A stretch of DNA of 64,000 bases. Source: Labrenzia sp. OB1. GTDB lineage: Bacteria > Pseudomonadota > Alphaproteobacteria > Rhizobiales > Stappiaceae. Both the position numbers and the translations under genes were made by a program. Below, one piece after another: positions 35,021 to 44,050 of this stretch (positions are counted from its first letter, which is position 1; each line of letters opens with the position of its first letter). The stretch is from NCBI RefSeq assembly GCF_001624695.1, contig NZ_JSEP01000010.1, positions 124,001-188,000 of the forward strand, given 5' to 3'. Under the pieces are notes generated by a model. That model searched no databases and was not told the origin of the DNA. It saw only the letters and a program-made list of their open reading frames with translations.

Positions 35021-36099
35021 CAGGCGACCCTCTGCATAAGAGCGATCGGACCATCTGCAAGTCCGCGAGCCCGCCAGGTGCCGGTAAGACCGGATCCCCG
35101 GTTGGGGTGTGAGCTGTCGACATATTGCGCGCTGTTGCCGGTGTAGTGGTAGACCGCTCTGGAGGCGCTGCGGTTCAGGTTACTTCTGCCAGATGCGAGC
35201 AGCGTGTGACCGATCGGAAAGTTGGTCGCGCCGCTGCTCGTTTGCGTATCGCAGAGTGCCAGCTTGTGGAAGCCGCCGTCATTTTCTTCCACCACGAAAC
35301 AATTCTGGCTGTCATCCCACCCGAGTGACCGCCAGGTGTTGCTGTTGTCGTCATAGAAATGATGCCAGCTGTCGCCTCCGCCGTTTTTTCCCGTGTAAAG
35401 ATCGCCGTGGCCCGCCAGGTTGCCCGTCACCGTCAGGCTTCCCGACATGGTGTCGCTTGCATCGGAGCGGACAAACTGGCTGCTGTTGAGCCCGTCAAGC
35501 TTGTCGCTGTCTGCGGCTTTCGCTGTCTTGCCGAGCTTTCCAGCCAGGAGTCCTGTGATTGTCGTTGAAAAGTCCGGATCGTTGCCGAGCGCGTTGGAAA
35601 GTTCGTTGAGCGTGTCCAGTGTATCGGGCGCCGCACCGACCAGATCGTTCAGTGCCGCCTGGATGTCGCTCACTTCGGCCTTGCCCGTCTGGATCTCGAC
35701 AAGGGCCTCCTGGACGTTATTGGCGGTCAGGCCGGCGATCGCATCGATCGCGAAGAACTCCGCCCGTGCCGCAATCGCCCGCCACTTGCCGGTCAGATAC
35801 TGCAGCAGCATGCCCTGGGTGACATCGGCCGTGTCGGTATCGGCAAGGTCGGAGAGGTTTTCCGGAAGGTTGGCGCTCGCCTGCGTGAGCACATCCAGGG
35901 CGTTCTGCAATCCGGTGATATCGCCGATCGCGTGACTGTGCTGGCTTTCCGCCTTGCCGCCAATTGCAACACTGGCGGCATGCAGCAACATGTCGATGAG
36001 ATCGATTGCCAGGGCCAGACGGGCCATGTCCACGTCGAGGTTGTTGTCCGTATGCGGTTTCGGAATCGCATTGTGTTCGGTTACAGCGTCGGTTGTCAT
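35020..36099 (-). CDS. Phage tail fibre protein
   Basis: 359 residues from ATG 36099, chosen because GAGGAGG stands just upstream; the frame is open nine codons further. Tandem helical/loop segments with QHSHAIGDITGLQNALD and LTANNVQEALVEIQTGKAEVSDIQAALNDL, and LDGLNSSQFVRSDASDTMSGSLTV, are hallmark fibre-shaft sequences. The C-terminal 130 residues are aromatic and Gly/Ser-rich and are probably the receptor-binding tip. It would determine target specificity of the tail. Confidence 0.87.
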   Translation of the reverse strand: MTTDAVTEHNAIPKPHTDNNLDVDMARLALAIDLIDMLLHAASVAIGGKAESQHSHAIGDITGLQNALDVLTQASANLPENLSDLADTDTADVTQGMLLQYLTGKWRAIAARAEFFAIDAIAGLTANNVQEALVEIQTGKAEVSDIQAALNDLVGAAPDTLDTLNELSNALGNDPDFSTTITGLLAGKLGKTAKAADSDKLDGLNSSQFVRSDASDTMSGSLTVTGNLAGHGDLYTGKNGGGDSWHHFYDDNSNTWRSLGWDDSQNCFVVEENDGGFHKLALCDTQTSSGATNFPIGHTLLASGRSNLNRSASRAVYHYTGNSAQYVDSSHPNRGSGLTGTWRARGLADGPIALMQRVA

Positions 36100-36109
36100 A
36101 CCTGCCTCC

Positions 36110-39100
36110 TCAATAACCGTAGGCACGAAGCCGGGCGAGCGATGGGCGCGCTGCCGGCGTTCCGTTCAAGGTCAGTTTTATGCGGCCGCCATTGGGCGCG
36201 AAGAAACCGGCCAGCGCATGGGTGGGTTCGTTCCAGCCTCCGCCAAGGGCGCGCACCTTCTCCTGGGCGGCCTCCTGCCAGTTGCCGTCGCCGGCATCGA
36301 CGGAGAGCGTGACATTCGCCCCTGCCGGCAGAAGCCTGTCGAACAGGGCGCGGAAGCCGATATCCCCGTCGATGGCGAAGCGTCTGGTGATGTAGTCGGC
36401 CTGGATCTGGATCTGGCCGCCGACGATCGTCGTTCCCGGCCAGAGCACGGGGGACAGATATTGCGTGCCTTTCAGCACCGCCCGAAGCTTGATCGTCTCC
36501 GAGACGTATTCGTCGAATTCCAGTGCCTGGCCCGGCGCAAGCGGGATTATCTCGCCATCCGCCCGTTCCAGCTCGTAGCGGAAAACCGTTGCGGCCGATT
36601 GCAGCTCCACCGTGCCGCGCACCAGAAGATCGGTGATCGCCTCGACCGGGCCTTCATAGAGAAGAACGGACTTCTCGGCCGGGTCGAAGCGTGCGGCGAT
36701 GATGTCGATCTTCAGGTCGGTTTTCTGGTGCGGTATCCATTCGGTCCGGTTGGAGCCGGAATAAAGCACGCCGTTGGTGTAGGGCTGGGAGGAAACGAGC
36801 TGCTGGGTTTCGGGCACCACTTCGCCGAGCGTCGCCACCTTCAGGGCGTGGTCGTTGTCATCGCTCATGATGACCACGCAGTATTTTTCCGAAGCACTGG
36901 TGAAAACCGGAAAGCGCCAGCGCGGCCGCAGGATGTCGCCGGGCTGAGCATCCGTCATGGACACGAACACATCGGCCAGCACCTCGTTGGTCGGATATCC
37001 GTTCAATGTCCTGGCAAGCTGGCAATGAAGACCATTGGCCGGATCGCCGACGGCGGCGACTTCGACGTCGAAACCCAGATTGAAGCAATTGAACGGGGGG
37101 ACGAAGGTCCAGGCGAGCGGGTCGGCATTCATGCCGCCCTCGCGGCCCGATCCATTGCCGGCCGTTTCGCCTCGAACGGTGGTCGCATTGGTAACCCGCG
37201 TCACATTGGTCACGTTGATGATGGTGGGCGGCGGTGCGGCGCGCGTCACGAGAACCACCTGCCGCATCGTTTCCACGGTGATTTCACCGGCACCGGCAAA
37301 GGACGCCTCCGCAAAACCGCCTGCCATGCCTTTGGCCGAAACAAGCTGGCTGCCGGTTGGCGTGCGCGCCGGGATCGTGAAGGTGCCGCTGATCTGTCCG
37401 GCCGCATCGGCCGGGGCTGCGTCTTCCGGGGTTACATCGCGCCCGGCGAAGGTGAGTTTTTCCAGTTCCTCATTGGGAGCAAAGCCCTCGATGATGAAGT
37501 CCACCTCGATCTGCCGCAGAAACTCCGCCTCTCGCGTTGACTGGCTGACCTCCTCCGTGATGGTCGAGCGGCCGGGAGACTGTCCGGGTGCGGCGCTGAA
37601 TTCGCGGGTGACGGGCGACGTCCATTGGGTTTCTGTTTCCGTCCAGAAGTCGGCATTCGGATTGAGTAGCAGCGCGCCCGGCATGGGATTGAAATTGGCG
37701 TAAGGGTTGACCTTCATCTGGCCGGTCGCCAGCGGCTGGGACAAAACCACTTCCTCGGTATAGTCGAGGATCTCGAAGCCGCCGACGGTTCGCACGAACT
37801 GCTCATAGACCGGCAGTTGCAGAACGCCCTGATTGGTGGCGGCGGACTGAACTTCGCCATCGTCCCGGTAAAAGTCGTTCAGGAAGTTGTCGGTGAAGAT
37901 CCCGTCGGCCGCTACCGCCGCGCTGTCCGGAACGGAGAGTTCCATTACCGTGCGATTGAGCTGTTCAACGGCCCTTAAAACGAGATCGAAATAGGCGCGG
38001 ATCTCCTTGTAGGTCGCGACTTTGGTGCCGCTGTTGACGATGGCGGGAGCGCCGTCCCAGGTATTGTGGATCTCGGCAACCTCAAGATGGCCTTGCGGAG
38101 GGCGTGGCGGCAATGCGCCTTTTCGTGCCGCCACGCCCTTGATGATCTCGGGTGTGCCGTTGATGTTGAAACAGATCAGATCCTTTCGCGGGATCTTGGA
38201 ATTGTAGGTGACCAGCGTCGTCTCGCCGGTCACGCCTCCGGAGACCGTGACGGTCGTATTGTCGAACGCATCCGGCGCCACCTGCTCGAAATAGAGATAG
38301 GTGACCACATAGGTGCTGCCCGAAGCCGGCTCATCGCCTTCCGGCGCCCAGGAGATTTCGTCGCCGTTCAGGAGATAGGTGGACGGGTCGAAGGTCACCG
38401 CGCTCTGGGTGACGCTCTCGATGCGGACGATCGATCCGTTTTGCAGCGTGTCCAGGCCGTTGGGGACAGGCCCACGCGAGACGTTCTCCGAAACCCGCTT
38501 CGTGACAACGGCTGTGACGACCGTATCGATGGGAGGCCGGGCCACGGTCAGGATCGCGGTGCCCGATCCGCCGTCGTTGAAGGCGATGGCCTCGGCCGGT
38601 ACCAGTTCCAGATCGGGATCCTCGGGCTGGAAAATCGTGTAGGCTTCCGTGCGCGTTCTGCGCCAGCCTTCGATATTGGCTTCACCGGCCGCGATGGACA
38701 GGATCTGGTTTCCGGTACCGTCCGGGCCGAGGGCCGCGACATCGCAGCCGGAGACGATGTAGGGGCCGCGCGCCCGGTCATAGAGGGCAATCGTTCCCAG
38801 AATGCCATCGAGCGCCGGCGGCGGTGTCTGATCGACCACGGTGCCGTCGCGCACCTGGTAGACCTGGATGAACGCGCCATCGCCGCCAAGGTGGAGCAAG
38901 GCCCATTCCAGGGTTTCGTTGGTGCGGTAGGCACCGGGTTCGCCTTCCGCATAGCTGCCGGGATAAAGTCCGGCGAGTGAAGGGTCTTCCTCGTGGCCGG
39001 CATGAGAGACAACCCGGCGCACGCCCACGATCACGTCGCCGGCGACAGGAACCGCATCGAAGCTTGTCGCCGAAACCGACAGCACATGCCCGTCCACGTA

Positions 39101-39388
39101 GAGCTGTCCTTCCTGCAGGATGATGCTGGCCGTGACCGGTGCAGCCTCGGGATCGTCCGCATCGATGTCGAAGACGATCTTGATCTCCGCGCCGCTGACC
39201 CTGTTGCCGTTCGCGGCCACCAGATTGCCGATCGCCTGGGAGCGCCTGCGGGCAAGTCCCTGCAACTCGTTCAGCTCCGCGCCCTGGATAAACCGGCCTT
39301 CAGCGAAGAGCAGGGCGGTGCGTTCGGGAGGCGCGGAGGGAGTGCGGTCGTAAACGGCCGGAAGCCCGGATGTGTGTTCGTGTGCCAT
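36110..39388 (-). CDS. Large phage baseplate/tail protein (DUF4815-like)
   Basis: 1092 residues, the largest protein of the cluster. The N-terminal region (YDRTPSAPPERTALLFAEGRFIQGAELNELQ) matches the DUF4815 start found in proteins next to tail protein I and fibres. The middle has beta-sandwich-like repeats, and near residue 760 there is a Thr/Asn-rich linker (INVTNVTRVTNATTV). The C-terminal 300 residues are beta-rich. By position between gpI and fibre it probably forms the baseplate arm or fibre-network base. Function inferred from context. Confidence 0.8.
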   Translation of the reverse strand: MAHEHTSGLPAVYDRTPSAPPERTALLFAEGRFIQGAELNELQGLARRRSQAIGNLVAANGNRVSGAEIKIVFDIDADDPEAAPVTASIILQEGQLYVDGHVLSVSATSFDAVPVAGDVIVGVRRVVSHAGHEEDPSLAGLYPGSYAEGEPGAYRTNETLEWALLHLGGDGAFIQVYQVRDGTVVDQTPPPALDGILGTIALYDRARGPYIVSGCDVAALGPDGTGNQILSIAAGEANIEGWRRTRTEAYTIFQPEDPDLELVPAEAIAFNDGGSGTAILTVARPPIDTVVTAVVTKRVSENVSRGPVPNGLDTLQNGSIVRIESVTQSAVTFDPSTYLLNGDEISWAPEGDEPASGSTYVVTYLYFEQVAPDAFDNTTVTVSGGVTGETTLVTYNSKIPRKDLICFNINGTPEIIKGVAARKGALPPRPPQGHLEVAEIHNTWDGAPAIVNSGTKVATYKEIRAYFDLVLRAVEQLNRTVMELSVPDSAAVAADGIFTDNFLNDFYRDDGEVQSAATNQGVLQLPVYEQFVRTVGGFEILDYTEEVVLSQPLATGQMKVNPYANFNPMPGALLLNPNADFWTETETQWTSPVTREFSAAPGQSPGRSTITEEVSQSTREAEFLRQIEVDFIIEGFAPNEELEKLTFAGRDVTPEDAAPADAAGQISGTFTIPARTPTGSQLVSAKGMAGGFAEASFAGAGEITVETMRQVVLVTRAAPPPTIINVTNVTRVTNATTVRGETAGNGSGREGGMNADPLAWTFVPPFNCFNLGFDVEVAAVGDPANGLHCQLARTLNGYPTNEVLADVFVSMTDAQPGDILRPRWRFPVFTSASEKYCVVIMSDDNDHALKVATLGEVVPETQQLVSSQPYTNGVLYSGSNRTEWIPHQKTDLKIDIIAARFDPAEKSVLLYEGPVEAITDLLVRGTVELQSAATVFRYELERADGEIIPLAPGQALEFDEYVSETIKLRAVLKGTQYLSPVLWPGTTIVGGQIQIQADYITRRFAIDGDIGFRALFDRLLPAGANVTLSVDAGDGNWQEAAQEKVRALGGGWNEPTHALAGFFAPNGGRIKLTLNGTPAARPSLARLRAYGY

Positions 39389-40492
39389 TCAAAACCTCAT
39401 CAGGAACTGGAGATGCTCGCGAATGCTTTCGCCGAAGGAGATGGAGACAGGCTTGGTGGCGAGTTCCATGCCGCCCGTCAGACCGGCCGGATCCAGCCAG
39501 AGACGGCCGGGCCGTGCGGGATCGGTGACAGCGGCGTTGAAGAGGACCGAGACGGACGCGGCCTCGCTGCCCGAGCCGTCGCCGAAGTCTGTCCGGGCGA
39601 ACAGGTAGATGCCGATCGGGTTGTCGAGGCCGGGTGCCAGATGGCCGGATCCGAAGGGATAGCCGGCAAGCCCCTGTTCGACACCGTGACAGACGGCCTT
39701 GCGATAGCCGATGGTCGCGTCGGCGGCATCCGCGAAGCGCAGCCAGACCGGCATCTCCTCAAGGCTGGTTGCCAGTGCCACGCGCCGGGCCCGCTCAAGA
39801 TCGTCCGACCATTTGAACCCTGCCGTCTGCCAGGGAAAATCCATGTCGGCCCATTTCGGGCTGTCGATTTCGGGGATCCAGATGTCGAGCGCCGTCAGAT
39901 CCGTTTCGCTGAACGTGTGCTCAAAGGACATGCTGCGACCGAAAGACCATTTCGGTCCCGCGCCGTCGATGCGCACACCGCTGTCGTCCGACAGCAAGGC
40001 ACCGCTGAGACGCGCCCAGCCGGTTTCGGCCGCCGGTACATCGTAGCCATGCACCCCGCGCCGGAAGGTGGACCGCTCCGGAATGCTCAGATTGACGATG
40101 CCGGCGAGCTTCCCCAGATCTTCTTTCCGGTCGCGAACCCGGTCCAGATCGATCTGGAATTCCGCCCAGGCGCGCCGGCGGGCGGGCGGGTCGCTCAGCG
40201 TTCCCTGATAGCCGAGCATGGCAAGGCCCTGCGCCACGGCCGCGTGCGTGCCCCGGACGCGGGACCAGGGAAGACCGAGCGCCAGAATGTCGGCATAGTT
40301 GGCAAGGTAAGGCGACAGGACGGCGAGCCCGTATTCGTCAACCAGAAAGGGCCGCAGATCTGAAGGTTGACGGACATGTTTCCAGCCCTGGATCTGCTCC
40401 ACGCCCGGAAGAAGGTCGGGCATCAGATCGAGCGCGGCCGCGAGTGCCCGTTGGGCGGGGCTGGAATTGGAGGGAAGAAGCTCGGCGCTCAC
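39389..40492 (-). CDS. Phage tail protein I (baseplate, P2 gpI-like, extended)
   Basis: 367 residues, about twice the length of P2 gpI. The N-terminal 150 residues hold the tail-I pattern (LMPDLLPGVEQIQGWKHVRQPSDLRPFLVDEYGLAVLSPYL...TLSDPPARRRAWAEFQIDLDRVR). The C-terminal extension is a beta-rich domain, perhaps for the fibre attachment. It overlaps baseplate J by 4 bp. Confidence 0.85.
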   Translation of the reverse strand: MSAELLPSNSSPAQRALAAALDLMPDLLPGVEQIQGWKHVRQPSDLRPFLVDEYGLAVLSPYLANYADILALGLPWSRVRGTHAAVAQGLAMLGYQGTLSDPPARRRAWAEFQIDLDRVRDRKEDLGKLAGIVNLSIPERSTFRRGVHGYDVPAAETGWARLSGALLSDDSGVRIDGAGPKWSFGRSMSFEHTFSETDLTALDIWIPEIDSPKWADMDFPWQTAGFKWSDDLERARRVALATSLEEMPVWLRFADAADATIGYRKAVCHGVEQGLAGYPFGSGHLAPGLDNPIGIYLFARTDFGDGSGSEAASVSVLFNAAVTDPARPGRLWLDPAGLTGGMELATKPVSISFGESIREHLQFLMRF

Positions 40493-41340
40493 CGGTCACG
40501 GCCTCCGTCAAGAATAGTGACTGCCCCGATTGCGATCGCTTCGTTCGGACCGGCCGGCACGTCCGCGAGCGGTTCCTCGACGCGGACATTGGTGATGCCA
40601 GCGATCATCGCGGACTTGGTGATCCAGGCTTTGGTGAGGTCCAGGCCCAGCAATCCGTCTTCACCGTCCCTGGCTGCAACGATCAGGTCCTTCAGGGTTT
40701 GGGAAAGCGAAGCGGGCGCATCGGGTGCAAGTGTCACGGTCAGGCTAAGGTCAACGATCTGACGGACGGCGGACGTCACCTCAAAGCGGTCGGAAACCAG
40801 CCGGACATCCGGGGCTTCAAGAGCGGTTTTAACGGCCGCCAGCAAAGTGGCGTCGGCATCGCCGCCGATATCGGTGGAAAGCACCGCGATCCTGACGGTC
40901 GGATCCCGGCCTTCGGTCCACACACCGAGATCGCGGACGCGCAGATCCGCACCCATGGCGATGCTCTTGAACCGTTCCGCGGTTCCCCCGACTGAGCCGC
41001 CGATCGTGGCAAGCTGGATGCGCTGGCGGAGCCTTGCATCCGTTTCGCCGGCAAGGCGCGTCAACCCGTAGAAGCTTGCCAGGTGATTGAGGTCGGCTCC
41101 GGTCGAGAACTTCAGGATCTGATTGCGCGCCGCCTCGTTGACATAGGAAACGAACAGCATGGCGTAAAAGGCGGTGAGCTGAATCTGGATCACCACCGGG
41201 TCGCTGGCGAGATCCGCGTCCCACAAGATACCGGCTTCAGCCGCTTCCTCGGAAAACCGGGCGGTGAGCCTGGCCAGCCATTCGTCAAAGTCGATCGGCT
41301 TCAGGACTTCCGGATCGGGGAGGGCGTCAAGATCGATCAT
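40489..41340 (-). CDS. Phage baseplate protein J (P2 gpJ)
   Basis: 283 residues, baseplate J-like wedge protein. Features include the start PDPEVLKPIDFDEWLARLTARF, the middle LTRLAGETDARLRQRIQLATIGGSVGGTAERFKSIAM and the C-terminal VRQIVDLSLTVTLAPDAP domain. It follows W with a 4-bp overlap and precedes I, the conserved V-W-J-I order of contractile tails. Confidence 0.92.
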   Translation of the reverse strand: MIDLDALPDPEVLKPIDFDEWLARLTARFSEEAAEAGILWDADLASDPVVIQIQLTAFYAMLFVSYVNEAARNQILKFSTGADLNHLASFYGLTRLAGETDARLRQRIQLATIGGSVGGTAERFKSIAMGADLRVRDLGVWTEGRDPTVRIAVLSTDIGGDADATLLAAVKTALEAPDVRLVSDRFEVTSAVRQIVDLSLTVTLAPDAPASLSQTLKDLIVAARDGEDGLLGLDLTKAWITKSAMIAGITNVRVEEPLADVPAGPNEAIAIGAVTILDGGRDR

Positions 41341-41741
41341 GCCGCCTCCCTGTAAAGCGCCAGCGGCGCCGACACGGCCGCCTCGATATCTGCCTTGTCC
41401 TCATAGTTGCCGAACCGGCCTTCCGGGTAATAGGTGCCGGCATGGCGGACACCGAGCCCGCCTTTGCGGGTCAGGCGCACAAGCTGCATGGAATGGATGC
41501 GGTATTCCGGTTCATGTTTGTGCGCGGCCGAAATCAGCGCGTCATAAAGACGGAGGGCAATGTCCGGTGTGACGTCTTCCGCCAGCAGGCCAAAGTGGTC
41601 GGAGCCGAAATCCAGCGCCATGACGCGGACATCGAGGCGGGTGGTCCAGATGATCTGCAGGCTCTGGGCAACATGCGCCCAGCCGGTCAGCGGCTTGAAC
41701 GTCTCGAAATGGACGCCGGTTCTGTAGCGCAGGGCTTTCAT
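41337..41741 (-). CDS. Phage baseplate protein W (gpW/gp25-like)
   Basis: 134-residue GPW/gp25-family wedge protein. The pattern LQIIWTTRLDVRVMALDFGSDHFGLLAEDVTPDIALRLYDALISAAHKHEPEYRI includes the conserved Arg-rich strand and the helix with E-P-R. gp25-like proteins initiate sheath polymerisation. Its stop overlaps J, and its start abuts V. Confidence 0.88.
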   Translation of the reverse strand: MKALRYRTGVHFETFKPLTGWAHVAQSLQIIWTTRLDVRVMALDFGSDHFGLLAEDVTPDIALRLYDALISAAHKHEPEYRIHSMQLVRLTRKGGLGVRHAGTYYPEGRFGNYEDKADIEAAVSAPLALYREAA

Positions 41742-42310
41742 CAGGTGATCGCCCTCACGGTGTTGGAGCCTTCGATGATCGGCCAGAGGCCTTTTGAGGA
41801 TCCGGTTTTTACATCGACCCGGTCGCCGACACGGGCGACCCGCTTGCCGTCTTCGCCGCCAAGGTGAACGTCCTGGCTCTCGACCACGACCTTGGCGGAT
41901 TTCACCAGCGCGTCGTCACCGCGCAGTTCCAGCCGGGTGCCGCCGAAGGTGACGACGACCTCGCTGGCCTTGTCGGAAGGGGAACCATTGTCGTCGTCGA
42001 AGCTGCCGGCAACGGCAATGCTTGCCGTGCCGATCGTGCCGGACGGGCTGAAGAGGATCATCTGTTCATTGTCAGCCGGGACGGCGTGAAGTTTCAGGCG
42101 GCCGACACCGGGCGCGGCCCATCCGACAGGAGGGGAGAGCAGGGGCTTTCCGTCGCTGTCGGCACCAAGGTCGAGCCGCACAGTGCGCGCTTCCATATCC
42201 TGGCTGCCAGGATGCACCTTGCCGCGCAGAACCTGCCGGGCAAGACGGCCTTCGGCCCGCCTCAACAGCCGGCGCAAGGTTCTCAGTTCCTGGGCGGCCA
42301 GATCGCTCAT
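41741..42310 (-). CDS. Phage baseplate assembly protein V (spike, P2 gpV-like)
   Basis: 189 residues from ATG 42310; the open frame extends upstream inside the next gene, but the protein starts MSDLAAQELRTLRRLL and overlaps its neighbour by 4 bp. The OB-fold VgrG/gpV domain (LGADSDGKPLLSPPVGWAAPGVGRLKLHAVPADNEQMILFSP) is followed by beta-helix-like DALVKSAKVVVESQDVHLGG repeats that end in the spike. It is the membrane-piercing tip of the tail. Confidence 0.88.
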   Translation of the reverse strand: MSDLAAQELRTLRRLLRRAEGRLARQVLRGKVHPGSQDMEARTVRLDLGADSDGKPLLSPPVGWAAPGVGRLKLHAVPADNEQMILFSPSGTIGTASIAVAGSFDDDNGSPSDKASEVVVTFGGTRLELRGDDALVKSAKVVVESQDVHLGGEDGKRVARVGDRVDVKTGSSKGLWPIIEGSNTVRAIT

Positions 42311-42945
42311 GAGCGGTCTTCCTCGATCATGGCGGCGATCTCGGGCGGGATGCCCGCATCGTCCGGGAATTTGAGACCGGGACCGCGCTCCTCGTCCGGG
42401 ACGGTGAATGCGGGGGTGGCGCCTGCAAGGAAGTCGGGACCGAGGCCGACAAGCTCCTGTGTCCAGGTCACGGCGTAATAGGCGGTTCCCTTCTGGTAGG
42501 CGGTCGCGGTGAACATTGGACGGAAGACGGGCGCCGGATCGCTTTCCGGCAGGCCGATATTCGCCAGGCCCCAGTCCGCCAGATCGGGATCGTTGAGGAT
42601 GGCGAGCAGCCGGGTTCCGATCGCATGGGCGACCCGTTCTCTGGGAAAGCGCCGGCCGCGTTGCCGGTCCGCCAGATCCTCCACCACGACATAGGCGGCG
42701 AATTCGACCGGCAGGCAATAGTGACCGGCGGTCTGGCGCATGGCGCGGATCTGTGTCCAGCCGAGCGCGATGCCGGGTGATTTCACAAGGTCCCGGCTGA
42801 CCACGTCGTAGATGTCCAGCTTTCCGGGATGGGATCTGACGGCAACGCCCTGGAGCTGTTCTTCCAGCACGGATGAAATCGCCAGGGCCGCCAGGGAAAC
42901 CGGATCGGCTTCGATGAGGTTGAGAATATGGACGGGCTCGATCAC
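42307..42945 (-). CDS. Phage structural protein, possibly Mu gp37/DUF1834-like
   Basis: 212 residues from GTG 42945, supported by GGAGGT upstream and a 4-bp overlap with the previous stop. The start IEPVHILNLIEADPVSLAALAISSVLEEQLQGVAV and the RERVAHAIGTRLLAIL helix resemble the tail-terminator-like gp37/DUF1834 group, which in Mu follows gp36. The order here, with a gpG-type gene between, is slightly different. The assignment is by position and general pattern only. Confidence 0.6.
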   Translation of the reverse strand: MIEPVHILNLIEADPVSLAALAISSVLEEQLQGVAVRSHPGKLDIYDVVSRDLVKSPGIALGWTQIRAMRQTAGHYCLPVEFAAYVVVEDLADRQRGRRFPRERVAHAIGTRLLAILNDPDLADWGLANIGLPESDPAPVFRPMFTATAYQKGTAYYAVTWTQELVGLGPDFLAGATPAFTVPDEERGPGLKFPDDAGIPPEIAAMIEEDRS

Positions 42946-43424
42946 TTCAGACCTCCAAGGCCAAGGAAGTCGGTGACGAGATCCTCGATCTCCGCCTCGT
43001 TCCCGGTCGAAAGGCCGACAAATGGTCGGGCGGGAATGGTGACGCGCTTGGCGAAGACGGGTTGACCGCCGATCTGGAAGGCCAGGGCCTTGGCGTCCTT
43101 GGGTTCGATCACCGCGCCATATTGATGGACATGTGCGAACTCCCAGGCAGCGCCCCATTCGGCGTCCGTTGCGGAGGATCTCGAAGCGACACTGTCGAGC
43201 AGGTTGCGGCCGGTCTGGCGCAAGATGCTGGTGCCTTCATGATTGTCCGCCCAGGGCGTTCCGTCCGGAGCGGTCTTTTCGCTTTCGATCCGCCGGCGGG
43301 TCTGGCTTTCGCCAAGAGCGGCGATCGCATCCATCATTGAAGCGGGTTCAAATTCGAGAAGCGGCCGCAAACGAACCAGGGCCTCCTCCAGATCGGAGCT
43401 GTCGAGCTGGATTGAAACGCTCAT
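42942..43424 (-). CDS. Phage virion morphogenesis / tail completion protein (Mu gpG, P2 gpS-like)
   Basis: 160 residues. The Phage_tail_S pattern is clear: a helical N-terminus, then ESQTRRRIESEKTAPDGTPWADNHEGTSILRQTGRNLLDSV and EFAHVHQYGA, and the C-terminal IPARPFVGLS. Such proteins complete tails or heads before joining. It starts one base inside the stop of the gp36-like gene. Confidence 0.87.
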   Translation of the reverse strand: MSVSIQLDSSDLEEALVRLRPLLEFEPASMMDAIAALGESQTRRRIESEKTAPDGTPWADNHEGTSILRQTGRNLLDSVASRSSATDAEWGAAWEFAHVHQYGAVIEPKDAKALAFQIGGQPVFAKRVTIPARPFVGLSTGNEAEIEDLVTDFLGLGGLK

Positions 43425-43888
43425 TAAAGCCCCCGTAAACGGTTCCGGGTGAAGACGCGATCCGGGACGTCGATCAGAACCTCGTTCGGAGAAGTGAGAT
43501 CTTCGTCGTCACCGGAAGAGGGGCCGCCACCGGACGTTTCGAACGACAGGCCGCCCTTGCCCTGGGCGATGGCTTCCAGGCGCTTGATCGCGGCGTCGTA
43601 GCGTTCCTTTATCTGGTCGTTGGAGCGCGAAAAGGACAACGCGATCCGGTAAAGGCCGATATCGATGGCGTAGACCTTGAGGATGTCCAGACTGTCGGCG
43701 TCGAGGCGCTCAAGATCGCCGCTGCCATAACGCGCTTTGAGAATGGCGCGGATCTCGGTACTGGCGTCGCCAAGCGCCGAGGCCACCCGGCCGGCATCGA
43801 GCGAGCCGTCCGTCTCATCGCCGGCAAGCAGGATGAGTTCGTCGGGAAAGCGGTTCTCGATATCGGACTGGGAGGCGTAGGCGGGCAT
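43424..43888 (-). CDS. Head-tail adaptor, Mu gp36-like (DUF1320)
   Basis: 154 residues with the DUF1320 start YASQSDIENRFPDELILLAGDE and the RVASALGDASTEIRAILKARY and LKVYAIDIGLYRIAL helices. Mu gp36 is a connector component encoded at the head/tail junction. Its survival in a cluster lacking capsid genes marks where the deleted head module used to end. Confidence 0.88.
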   Translation of the reverse strand: MPAYASQSDIENRFPDELILLAGDETDGSLDAGRVASALGDASTEIRAILKARYGSGDLERLDADSLDILKVYAIDIGLYRIALSFSRSNDQIKERYDAAIKRLEAIAQGKGGLSFETSGGGPSSGDDEDLTSPNEVLIDVPDRVFTRNRLRGL

Positions 43889-43907
43889 GGCGTCCTCGAA
43901 ACTGTGA

Positions 43908-44050
43908 TCAGTCGAAGGAACCGGCGACGGCCTGGTTGCGCTTCAACTGGTCGAACTCTGTCTGGGTCAGGGTGATCTCGTCACCCGAGGCGGCTTCCAG
44001 CCGGAAAACATGTCGATGGTGAAGTCGTCGCGTGGGGTTTTTCTACTCAT
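43908..44050 (-). pseudogene. Deletion scar: start of a Mu-like early gene joined to the end of a gp35-like late gene
   Basis: From ATG 44050, overlapping the ParB stop, a frame reads MSRKTPRDDFTIDMFSGWKPP and stops at 43967 after 27 residues. The N-terminus with W-x-PP looks like the start of a Mu-like early gene usually found near ParB. From about 44000 on, another frame reads LEAASGDEITLTQTEFDQLK and ends at 43910, 20 bp before the DUF1320 gene. That is the C-terminus expected of the Mu gp35 (HI1506-like) protein. Both frames use the bases GGCTGGAAGCCGCC, so the join may lie in a short homology. All genes from transposase to capsid are missing between them. Confidence 0.65.

Noticed and set aside
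35954-37540. 528-codon plus-strand open frame across the fibre/baseplate genes
   Set aside because: Runs against two overlapping, coupled phage genes; composition is that of a shadow frame.
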